A stretch of DNA of 64,000 bases, taken from assembly GCA_902581405.1 (NCBI GenBank), contig CACHOJ010000006.1:1-64000 (forward strand). Reading direction: 5' to 3'. Below, piece after piece: positions 26,988 to 35,329 of this stretch (its first letter is position 1; every line of letters begins with the position of its first letter). A model generated the notes under the pieces. It was not told the DNA's origin. It did no database searches and saw only the letters and a program-made list of their open reading frames with translations. The translations under genes were made by a program, and so were the position numbers. This DNA comes from an uncultured Pelagibacteraceae bacterium (GTDB taxonomy: Bacteria > Pseudomonadota > Alphaproteobacteria > Pelagibacterales > Pelagibacteraceae).

Positions 26988-29561
26988 CTAAGCTACCATG
27001 TCCTCAGCTTTTTGAAGGTCAACAGCAACTAGTTGACTTATCCCTTTCTCTGGCATTGTAACCCCATATAATCTATCCATTTTTGACATTGTTAATGCGT
27101 GGTGGGTTACTATTATGAATCTTGTGGAAGTAATTTTTGTTAACTCGTTTAGAAGATTACAAAATCTAGTGACGTTTGCATCATCAAGTGGAGCATCAAC
27201 TTCATCTAATACACAGATTGGTGAAGGATTAGTTAAAAACACAGCAAATATTAGAGATAATGCCGTTAAAGCCTGCTCACCTCCTGAAAGCAGAGTAATA
27301 GATTGAAGTCTTTTTCCGGGAGGACTTACTAGCATTTCTAAACCAGCATCTAAAGGATCATCTGAGTCTACTAATTCTAATTTTGCACTACCCCCATTAA
27401 ATAACTTTGTATAAACTTCATTAAACTTTCTATTTACTCTTTCAAAAGCATCTAAAAGTCTTTCCCGACCTTTTTGGTTCAGTTCTGTGATACTCTCTTT
27501 TAGTTTTAATATTGCTGTAACAAGATCCTGTCTGTCTTGTTCCATTTTTTTTATTTCAGTTTTATACTTTTCAGTTTCATCGTCAGCTCTTAAATTAACA
27601 GAACCAAGCTTTTCTCTTTCCCTTTTTTTTTCATCTAGTAGCTCCTCTTGAGTAACTAGATCTGGAAATTCATCACTTTTTTCAAGATTTGAATAATCAA
27701 GAATTTTACTTTCTTCTAAATTTAACTCTGTCATTACCCTTTCCAAAAGATCATTTCTTCTTTTATTTAAACCCTCTATGGTAGCTCCAGAGCTTGCTTT
27801 TTTTTCCCTTATTTCAATTGAGCTTTCTTTTGTATTATTTAGCTCAATTCTTATTTCTGCAATACTATTATCTATTTTTTCAACTAAAACTTCATTTTCA
27901 TTTTTTTCATTTTCTGAAATTCTTAAATTTTCAGAAATCTTTCCTTTTTTTTCTGCTTGTGATTGAGGTTGTTTTTCTAGCAAATTTAATTTTTCTTCTA
28001 ACTTATTTTTTCTAGTGTTTAATTCGTTAACCATTTTTTCAGAATTGGTCAATAAATTTTGCCAACTTTCAAATTCCTGATCAATAATATTTATTCTCTC
28101 TTTTCTTTTTACAGATTCTCTTTTTATATTTTGGTTTTTGCTATAAGTTTCTGCGTAATCATCTTGCAATTTTTTTATTTGATCACTTTTAGAAGTTAAG
28201 GTTGAAATAGTATTGTCACTTTCAAAATCTTTAACTTTCATAGTTAAATAAGATAAATTTATAATGCACTCGTCTAAAATTTTTAGTGTCTGGTGATTTC
28301 TATTTTCAGAAATTAATTTTTTAACTTCCTCAATTTGGTTTTTTATATTATTTATAATTTCATTATTTTTTTGTAATGACTCCGCACTAAAACTATCAAG
28401 CAATGCATCCATTCTCTCTTGTTCACTTTTTAATTTTGATTTTGAATTTTCTAGGTCTTGATTTGACAGCTTCTCAGTCTCGTAGTACTTTGAATCCGTT
28501 TCAATTAAAGTATTTCTTTCCTCTTTAAGTCTTTTTTCATTTGAATTAGCGTCAATTACAATACTTTTTTCTCTATCTATATCTTCGTCTATAACTTTAA
28601 TAGAATTTTTTATTGTATCTATTTCTTCGTTTATCCTAGTACTTTCTTCATCTAAAGCTTTAAGCTCAAGATTTAATCTTTGTATCTTAGACAAATTCTC
28701 AATATTCTTTTGTCTAATTGGTTCTACTCTTTCAAGTTCGTTTTTAATTTTAGTTTCTAACTCATTAATTTTTTTATTAAATTCCTCTACTTTAGTATCT
28801 GCTTCGGTATTTACTTCATTTTCTAAACTAATTTCTTTATCAATTTCTATAAGTCTTAAATAATATAGACCCGCCTCTACTTTTTTGATTTCTTCAGAAA
28901 TTAATTTATATTTTGCTGCTTCTTCAGCTTGTTTTTCTAAACTTGCAAGTTGTCTTTCTTGCTGTCGTCTAAGCTCATCTGCTCTTTTGAGATTATTTTC
29001 TGCTGCTCCTAATCTGATTTCAGCCTCATGTCTTCTTACATGAAGTCCTGCTATTCCAGCAGCTTCTTCAAGTATTGCTCTTCTATCAGATGGTTTTGCA
29101 GTAACTAATGCTCCTATTCTTCCTTGACTTATTAATGATGGTGAATGAGCTCCAGTGGATAGATCTGCAAAAAACATTTGCGCATCCTTTGCCCTAACTT
29201 CTTTGTTGTTTATGTAAAACTTTGACCCTTTATCTTTTTCAATTTTTCTTCGAATTTCTATTTCATCCAATTCGTTATATTGATGAGGGCCATCTTTATT
29301 TTCATTATTTAAACTTAAAACTACTTCAGCAATATTCTTTGATGGTTTATTTGACGTACCTGAAAATATAACATCTTCCATCCCTGAACCTCGCATACTT
29401 TTTGCCGAGGTTTCTCCCATGCACCACCTAAGTGACTCAACTATATTTGATTTGCCACAACCGTTAGGCCCGACAATACCAGTGAGCCCTTTTTCAATAA
29501 GAAAATTTGTTTTCTCTGCAAATGACTTAAAGCCATTTAATTGGATTTTTTTAAACTCCAT
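26988..29561 (-). CDS. smc: SMC-family chromosome segregation ATPase, short (857 aa)
   Basis: Walker A GPNGCGKSNIVESLRW, signature TLLSGGEQALTALSL, Walker B CVLDEVDAPLDDANV. Confidence 0.92.
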   Translation of the reverse strand: MEFKKIQLNGFKSFAEKTNFLIEKGLTGIVGPNGCGKSNIVESLRWCMGETSAKSMRGSGMEDVIFSGTSNKPSKNIAEVVLSLNNENKDGPHQYNELDEIEIRRKIEKDKGSKFYINNKEVRAKDAQMFFADLSTGAHSPSLISQGRIGALVTAKPSDRRAILEEAAGIAGLHVRRHEAEIRLGAAENNLKRADELRRQQERQLASLEKQAEEAAKYKLISEEIKKVEAGLYYLRLIEIDKEISLENEVNTEADTKVEEFNKKINELETKIKNELERVEPIRQKNIENLSKIQRLNLELKALDEESTRINEEIDTIKNSIKVIDEDIDREKSIVIDANSNEKRLKEERNTLIETDSKYYETEKLSNQDLENSKSKLKSEQERMDALLDSFSAESLQKNNEIINNIKNQIEEVKKLISENRNHQTLKILDECIINLSYLTMKVKDFESDNTISTLTSKSDQIKKLQDDYAETYSKNQNIKRESVKRKERINIIDQEFESWQNLLTNSEKMVNELNTRKNKLEEKLNLLEKQPQSQAEKKGKISENLRISENEKNENEVLVEKIDNSIAEIRIELNNTKESSIEIREKKASSGATIEGLNKRRNDLLERVMTELNLEESKILDYSNLEKSDEFPDLVTQEELLDEKKREREKLGSVNLRADDETEKYKTEIKKMEQDRQDLVTAILKLKESITELNQKGRERLLDAFERVNRKFNEVYTKLFNGGSAKLELVDSDDPLDAGLEMLVSPPGKRLQSITLLSGGEQALTALSLIFAVFLTNPSPICVLDEVDAPLDDANVTRFCNLLNELTKITSTRFIIVTHHALTMSKMDRLYGVTMPEKGISQLVAVDLQKAEDMVA

Positions 29562-29569
29562 CCAATGAG

Positions 29570-30151
29570 TTATATCAGTTTTTCAATATATTTTTTTAAT
29601 TTTTTATAGTTTTTAGGATTTTCGAACTTTTCACCGTTGATTATAAGTGTTGGAGTTGCCTCTATTTTGAAGTTTTTTGCCCCATCGATTCGGTCTTCTA
29701 AAATAAAATCTTCAATTTTTGAGTTGGCAATACAATTATCAAAATTTAATTTAAAACCAGATTCTTGAACTACTCTTTTTAAATTTTTATTGAGATCCTC
29801 AATTGTACTTCCTCTTACCCAGCTACTTTGATTGTTGTATAAGTGATGAAGTATTTCTGATTTTCCGTCATTCCTACAATGAGCTATTTTTGCTGCATTA
29901 AATGCAGCTATATCTAGAGGAAAATTTCTATATTCAATCGAAATTAAATTTTTATCTATAAAATCAGTTTTTAGCTTTGGATAAATGTCTCTATGAAAAT
30001 CTCCACAATGACTACAAGTCAAAGACTCGAACACCACAAGTTTTACTTTTGCATCAACATTGCCGTCTTTAATATGTTTAATTTCTGCTGTTGCGTTAAA
30101 ACTAATAAAAAATATCGATATTATGAACGTTTGTATTAATATTTTTTTCAT
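29570..30151 (-). CDS. DsbA-like periplasmic thiol oxidoreductase
   Basis: 193 aa; signal peptide, FESLTCSHCGDFHRD CxxC, ATPTLIINGEKF. Confidence 0.9.
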   Translation of the reverse strand: MKKILIQTFIISIFFISFNATAEIKHIKDGNVDAKVKLVVFESLTCSHCGDFHRDIYPKLKTDFIDKNLISIEYRNFPLDIAAFNAAKIAHCRNDGKSEILHHLYNNQSSWVRGSTIEDLNKNLKRVVQESGFKLNFDNCIANSKIEDFILEDRIDGAKNFKIEATPTLIINGEKFENPKNYKKLKKYIEKLI

Positions 30152-30627
30152 CTTGTTTTAAATATTTTATTTAACTCTAATAGAGATTGTTTAATTCTAT
30201 CATTCTTAATATTGGTAATCTTCTTAATATTTTTGCTATTTGTCGCATTATTAATTTTATTATCTCTAGTTTTTTTGAATTCTCCCTCAAAGGTCTTTAA
30301 CCTTATATTATCGACCACATTATAACCAAAAAAAATATTTATTTTTTTTAAAATTTCTTTCTTAGAATATTCTAGTTCAACTTCATTTCCTCTTTTAACC
30401 ATTATACTTAAATAGCTTCCATTTAATTTTGAGTTTTTATAAGAAATTGGATAGCAAACATTAAATAATTCTTTGCCAACAAGAAATTTCCAATTATCTA
30501 AAGTATTTGAATAAATTTGTCCTTTTTTATTCAATATTCTTTTTGCTTCTTGGGGCAATGTATCTTTAAAAGATCTTAGTCCTTGAACAGATTTATTTCT
30601 CTGCTTAGTATTATATTTAAAATTCAT
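30148..30627 (-). CDS. DUF721/DciA-like protein
   Basis: Internal ATG at 30627 (MNFKYNTKQRNKSVQGLRSF...) chosen over the track start; alphaproteobacterial mutY-DUF721-dsbA-smc synteny. Confidence 0.75.
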   Translation of the reverse strand: MNFKYNTKQRNKSVQGLRSFKDTLPQEAKRILNKKGQIYSNTLDNWKFLVGKELFNVCYPISYKNSKLNGSYLSIMVKRGNEVELEYSKKEILKKINIFFGYNVVDNIRLKTFEGEFKKTRDNKINNATNSKNIKKITNIKNDRIKQSLLELNKIFKTR

Positions 30628-31614
30628 ATGACAAATCAAAACATACCAAATAAAATTTTAAAATGGTACGACAATAATAAAAGAAATCTTCCTTGGCGAA
30701 AAAAAGTCTCTAAAAGTCAAAAAGAATATTCTACTTTAGTAAGTGAATTTATGTTGCAACAGACTCAAGTAAAAACAGTAATCCCATATTTTGAAAATTT
30801 TACCACGAAAATCCCAGATTTAATAAGTTTATCAAAAGTTAGAGATGCTAAATTGATGAAATGTTGGGAGGGTTTAGGATATTATTCAAGAGCAAAAAAT
30901 CTAAAAAAAACAGCAAAAATAATTATAAATAAATTTAAGGGAAAGCTTCCAAATAATGAGGAAGGTTTAAAATCGCTACCTGGGATAGGAGATTATACTG
31001 CAAAAGCTATTATGGCAATTGCATTCAACAATAAAATAATCCCACTAGATGGAAATGTTGAAAGAGTTTTGAAAAGAGTATTTTATTTAAAAAAAGAAAA
31101 AGAAATTTCTAAAGAGAATTTACATAAAAAAAAATCTTTTTTTGGGGAAACAAACAGAGCTAGTGATTATGCTCAAGCCATAATGGAAATAGGCGCATTA
31201 ATTTGTAAACCAACAAAACCAATTTGTAATCAATGTCCAATTTCTAGAGATTGTAAATCTTTTAAAAAAAACGATTTTCAGATTGTAAAAATAAATAAAT
31301 TTAATAAACAAATATTTTTTGAGGCAAATATTTTTCAAAATAAAAAGAATAATTATTACCTTTTAAAAAACAGAAAATTTAATTTTTTAAAGGATATGCC
31401 TATATTTCCAATGAATGAGATAACTAAAATAAAATTTAGAAAACACGTGGGAAAAAGGATCAATATAAAAATGTCTAATATGGATATGAGAATTGCAATT
31501 ACGATGAAAAATAATTTACCAGAAAAGAAAAATGGTTTTTTTGTTGATGTAAAAGACTTAACTAATTTGACTTTACCTTCATTTACAAAGAAAATAATTA
31601 ATACTATCAGATAA
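30628..31614 (+). CDS. mutY: A/G-specific adenine glycosylase
   Basis: LVSEFMLQQTQVKTVIPYF, LPGIGDYTAKAI, C-X6-C-X2-C-X5-C Fe-S motif; ATG at 30628 in frame with the track ORF. Confidence 0.93.
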   Translation: MTNQNIPNKILKWYDNNKRNLPWRKKVSKSQKEYSTLVSEFMLQQTQVKTVIPYFENFTTKIPDLISLSKVRDAKLMKCWEGLGYYSRAKNLKKTAKIIINKFKGKLPNNEEGLKSLPGIGDYTAKAIMAIAFNNKIIPLDGNVERVLKRVFYLKKEKEISKENLHKKKSFFGETNRASDYAQAIMEIGALICKPTKPICNQCPISRDCKSFKKNDFQIVKINKFNKQIFFEANIFQNKKNNYYLLKNRKFNFLKDMPIFPMNEITKIKFRKHVGKRINIKMSNMDMRIAITMKNNLPEKKNGFFVDVKDLTNLTLPSFTKKIINTIR

Positions 31615-31618
31615 ATTA

Positions 31619-32749
31619 ATGAAAAAAATTGCAATAATTGGTGGAGGAATATCGGGGTTATATTTTGCAAATATTTTAAATAGTGAAAAAAATTTTGAAT
31701 ACAAAATATTTGAAAAAAAAAATAATTTTAATTTCCAAGATGGTTATGGAATTCAACTATCAGTAAATAGTATTAAGTTATTGAATAACATAGGATTTAA
31801 AAATCTACCTGCATCTGAAGTTAGCTTTCCGTCAAAAGTGAATTTCATACAAGCAAATAACTCTAAAAAAATTTGCGATATAGACCTTACACAATTTAAT
31901 GATCCATTAAATCGATACACAACACTAAAAAGATCAACATTATTAGAATTTTTATTTAAGAATGTGCCTGAAAATCAGATTAAATTTAATTCAAATATAA
32001 CAAAAATAGAAAAGGCGAATGGCTTCAGAATTACTTTGGATGAAAATACACATGAGGAATTTGATTATTTGATAATTGCTGATGGTATTTTTTCAAAAAC
32101 GAAGTCATTGATATTGAATGATATTACAAATCCAAAATATAACTTTAATGTCGCTCTTAGAGGTAAGTTAAGGGGTGATTATGGTAGTAATATTTCTATT
32201 TATATGGCATCAAACAGTCATTATGTGATCTATCCGATAAACCAAAATAATGAATATAATTTTGTAGCTATCATAAAAAAAAAATTATCATCAGATGAGC
32301 TAAGAAATTATGATTTATTTAAATCTAATGAGTTTTTAAGCTCTTTAAGATCAAATTTACAAAAAACATCACAAATAAGCTTTGGAAATTTAAGTGAATT
32401 AAAATCTTTTCCTGTTTACGTAAGCAGCAAATTTCCGAGTTTAAATGAACAAAATATATTTTTATCCGGTGATGCTCTGTTCACTTTCCCACCATCATTT
32501 GCTCAAGGTGCGTCCCAAAGTATTGAGACCGCAAACGATATATTAAAAAGTATTTTAAATGGTTCAACTGAATACTATCAAAAAAGAATTGAAAATATTT
32601 CCTCTATAAATGACAAATCAAAATTTAACCATTTTTCATTCCATTTATCAAATCCTTTAAGTGTCTTTATTAGAAATAATATTTTGAAGTTTCTCTCAAA
32701 AAATAAAACATTTCTTGAAAATTATTTGGGTAAAATTTATAGATCTTAA
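31619..32749 (+). CDS. FAD-dependent aromatic monooxygenase/hydroxylase (UbiH/salicylate hydroxylase-like)
   Basis: 376 aa; IAIIGGGISGLYFANIL, IADGIFSKTK, LSGDALFTFPPSFAQGASQSIE. Confidence 0.85.
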   Translation: MKKIAIIGGGISGLYFANILNSEKNFEYKIFEKKNNFNFQDGYGIQLSVNSIKLLNNIGFKNLPASEVSFPSKVNFIQANNSKKICDIDLTQFNDPLNRYTTLKRSTLLEFLFKNVPENQIKFNSNITKIEKANGFRITLDENTHEEFDYLIIADGIFSKTKSLILNDITNPKYNFNVALRGKLRGDYGSNISIYMASNSHYVIYPINQNNEYNFVAIIKKKLSSDELRNYDLFKSNEFLSSLRSNLQKTSQISFGNLSELKSFPVYVSSKFPSLNEQNIFLSGDALFTFPPSFAQGASQSIETANDILKSILNGSTEYYQKRIENISSINDKSKFNHFSFHLSNPLSVFIRNNILKFLSKNKTFLENYLGKIYRS

Positions 32750-33819
32750 TTTGTAGGTCTTAGTCTTTGTCGTAAATCATCAATTGGCTTTAAAGAATTT
32801 CCAGATTTATAATGCCAAAATGTCCATCCATTACAACTTTCTGCACCAATAATTTTTGCTGCCACTTTATGGATTGATCCTTCTGATTGTTGATATTTTA
32901 TACTACCATCTATCATAATTTTTGCATTTACTTTTTTCTTTTGGTCATAAATTTCTGTTCCAGGTTTAATCAGACCCATTTCAACTAATGATCCGAAAGG
33001 AATTCTTGGTTTAGTTCTGTTATTTTGTAAAGTATCTAGATATTCATCTTTTATGATATTTGTATTCTCTAATCTTTTCTTAGCAGCATCGAAATAATAT
33101 TTTTCTTTTTCAATTCCAAAATAATTTCTACCTAATTTTTTTGAAACAACAGCTGTAGTACCGGATCCTAAAAATGGATCCAAAATGAAATCATTTTTGT
33201 TTGATGAAGCTAATATTATTCTATGAATTAAAGACTCTGGCTTTTGTGTAGAATGAACTTTTTTTCCATTTTTTTTTAATCTTTCTTTTCCATTACAGAT
33301 TGGGAAATTCCATGTGGATCTCATCTGCAGGTCATCATTTAAACATTTTAATGATTGATAATTAAAAGTATATTTGGATTCTTCGCTTTTTGAGGCCCAA
33401 ATAATCGTTTCATGTGCATTGGTAAACCTCGTTCCTCTAAAATTTGGCATTGGGTTATTTTTATTCCAAATTACATCATTTAGTATCCAAAAACCCAGAT
33501 TTTGGATCGTAGTACCAACTCTAAATATATTGTGGTAGCTACCTATAGCCCAAATTGTTCCATCCTTTTTTAAAATTCTTTTACATTCTTTTAACCACTC
33601 AAAAGTAAATTCATCATAGCTTTTAAAACTTTCAAATTGATCCCATTTATCATTAACAGCATCCACTTTAGATCTATCCGGTCTTCTTAATTCTTTTTTT
33701 AATTGAAGGTTATAGGGAGGGTCAGCGAAAATAAGATCAAAAGTTTCGTCAGGAATTTTTTTTAATTCCTTTAAACTGTCTCCATTAATAATTTTATTTT
33801 TTAAAGTTTTAACACTCAT
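32746..33819 (-). CDS. ccrM: CcrM-type adenine-specific DNA methyltransferase (predicted GANTC)
   Basis: 357 aa; DLIFADPPYNLQLK, DPFLGSGTTAVVSKKLGRNYFGIE; C-terminal extension with NGWTFWHYK typical of CcrM. Confidence 0.92.
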   Translation of the reverse strand: MSVKTLKNKIINGDSLKELKKIPDETFDLIFADPPYNLQLKKELRRPDRSKVDAVNDKWDQFESFKSYDEFTFEWLKECKRILKKDGTIWAIGSYHNIFRVGTTIQNLGFWILNDVIWNKNNPMPNFRGTRFTNAHETIIWASKSEESKYTFNYQSLKCLNDDLQMRSTWNFPICNGKERLKKNGKKVHSTQKPESLIHRIILASSNKNDFILDPFLGSGTTAVVSKKLGRNYFGIEKEKYYFDAAKKRLENTNIIKDEYLDTLQNNRTKPRIPFGSLVEMGLIKPGTEIYDQKKKVNAKIMIDGSIKYQQSEGSIHKVAAKIIGAESCNGWTFWHYKSGNSLKPIDDLRQRLRPTN

Positions 33820-33832
33820 TTTTTAAATATTA

Positions 33833-33861
33833 ATTAGACTCCAGAGAAGAGTCCGCGTCAA
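33833..33861 (-). promoter_or_regulatory. Predicted sigma70-like ccrM promoter TTGACG-N17-TCTAAT containing two GANTC sites
   Basis: Minus strand TTGACGCGGACTCTTCTCTGGAGTCTAAT; -35 at 33861-33856, -10 at 33838-33833; GANTC at 33837-33841 and 33849-33853. Confidence 0.6.
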
Positions 33862-33894
33862 CCTGTGATTGAATTATTTTGAGACTACTTGTTG

Positions 33895-34473
33895 CTATTT
33901 TTTTTTAAGACTCAATATGTTGTGTATTGGACTGAATGTTTTGCGATGAAACCTAGTTATTCCATATTTTCTAATAGCGTTAGTATGATCTTTGGTTCCA
34001 TAACCTGCATTTGAGTCCCATTTGTATTTTTTGAAACTTTCTGACATTTTGAGTATCAGTTTATCTCTTGATACTTTTGCAACAATTGATGCTGCAGATA
34101 TCTCTTTTATTTTTTGATCTCCTTTGATTACTGTTTTTGTAATGTAATTATTCAAATCTGGGGATTTATTTCCATCAACAAGTACTAAATTTGGTTTAAC
34201 TTTTAGTTTTTTTATTGCTCTCTTCATAGCTAATAGACTTGCATTTAATATATTAAGTCTTTCTATTTCTCTAATTGATGCTGATCCAATAGCCCAAATA
34301 GAATTTTTTTTTATATACTTAGATAATTTTTCTCTCTCAATTTTTTTCAGTTTTTTAGAGTCTTTAATTTCTTTTTTATTTATTTTAGGATTAAATATAA
34401 CCGCTGCAGCATAAACTGGACCAATCAAACTACCTCTACCAACTTCGTCAACACCAGCAACAATTTTTTTCAT
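33895..34473 (-). CDS. rnhB: Ribonuclease HII
   Basis: 192 aa; VAGVDEVGRGSLIGPVYAAAV, AASIVAKVSRD. Confidence 0.95.
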   Translation of the reverse strand: MKKIVAGVDEVGRGSLIGPVYAAAVIFNPKINKKEIKDSKKLKKIEREKLSKYIKKNSIWAIGSASIREIERLNILNASLLAMKRAIKKLKVKPNLVLVDGNKSPDLNNYITKTVIKGDQKIKEISAASIVAKVSRDKLILKMSESFKKYKWDSNAGYGTKDHTNAIRKYGITRFHRKTFSPIHNILSLKKK

Positions 34474-34607
34474 TGAGCTATAAAAAAATGATACAAAAAT
34501 ATTCCGATAATTAATCCTTTAATGAATATGATCCGCAATAATCCATAATTAGAAATATTAAGTTTTTCTTTCCACCAACTTATATATTTTTTATGTATTT
34601 CTATCAT
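34470..34607 (-). CDS. Small putative one-TM protein, not in the supplied ORF track
   Basis: Own translation MIEIHKKYISWWKEKLNISNYGLLRIIFIKGLIIGIFLYHFFIAQ*; stop overlaps the rnhB start as ATGA. Confidence 0.55.
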   Translation of the reverse strand: MIEIHKKYISWWKEKLNISNYGLLRIIFIKGLIIGIFLYHFFIAQ

Positions 34608-34614
34608 TTTAGAT

Positions 34615-35319
34615 TTAAACAGATATTTTTAATTCATCTATTTTTTTCCTGATTAATTTTAAATCAGCCCAAGAATATTTTTTTTGATCAGCCTGTCTTA
34701 ACAAGTAGGCAGGATGAAATGTTATCATTGTTAAATATGTTTTGTTATGAATGATTAGCTCTTTCCAAACACCTCTTTCTTTTGAAATTTTTATTTTGGA
34801 ACCAAAAAGCGACTCCATGGCTGTACTACCCATTAGAATTAAAATTTTAGGATCAATTATCGCGATATGTTGCCTAAGATAATTTGAGTATCTATTTATT
34901 TCTGATGGCTCAGGCTTTCTATTATTTGGTGGTCTATAATTTACAACATTAGTTATATAAATATTGTTCCTTTTTATCTGAATTGCCTCTAGCATTTTGT
35001 TTAATAATATTCCTGCATCTCCAACAAAAGGTTTTCCTTGTTCATCTTCTTTTTGCCCAGGTCCTTCGCCTATAATCATTATTTTACTTTGATTGTTCCC
35101 ATCAGCAAATACTAATTGCTTAGCATTATTTTTCAGCTCACAATTATCTATATTTTTAATTTCATTTCTCAATTTAGAAAGTAGTTTAATTTTATCTTCT
35201 AGTTGTGGTTTAGTTTTTAGTCTGTTAATTGGTTTATCACTAAATATATACTCAATTTCGTTTGAGTTAAGCTTTTCAAGGTTTAATATGTCATTTTGAT
35301 TTTTGAAGTTTAAAGTCAT
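34615..35319 (-). CDS. Uracil-DNA glycosylase (family 4-like)
   Basis: 234 aa; IIGEGPGQKEDEQGKPFVGDAGILLNKML, TNVVNYRPPNNRKP, TFHPAYLLR. Confidence 0.9.
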   Translation of the reverse strand: MTLNFKNQNDILNLEKLNSNEIEYIFSDKPINRLKTKPQLEDKIKLLSKLRNEIKNIDNCELKNNAKQLVFADGNNQSKIMIIGEGPGQKEDEQGKPFVGDAGILLNKMLEAIQIKRNNIYITNVVNYRPPNNRKPEPSEINRYSNYLRQHIAIIDPKILILMGSTAMESLFGSKIKISKERGVWKELIIHNKTYLTMITFHPAYLLRQADQKKYSWADLKLIRKKIDELKISV

Positions 35320-35329
35320 AAATTTATAT

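Noticed and set aside
27115-28015. Plus-strand ORFs inside smc (27115..27306, 27778..27966, 27794..28015)
   Set aside because: Phe/Leu/Ser-rich translations are the complement of a Lys/Glu-rich coiled coil in AT-rich DNA; not real genes.
31356-31670. 104-aa minus-strand ORF over mutY and the FAD hydroxylase start
   Set aside because: Hydrophobic low-complexity complement of Lys-rich mutY sequence; no independent support.
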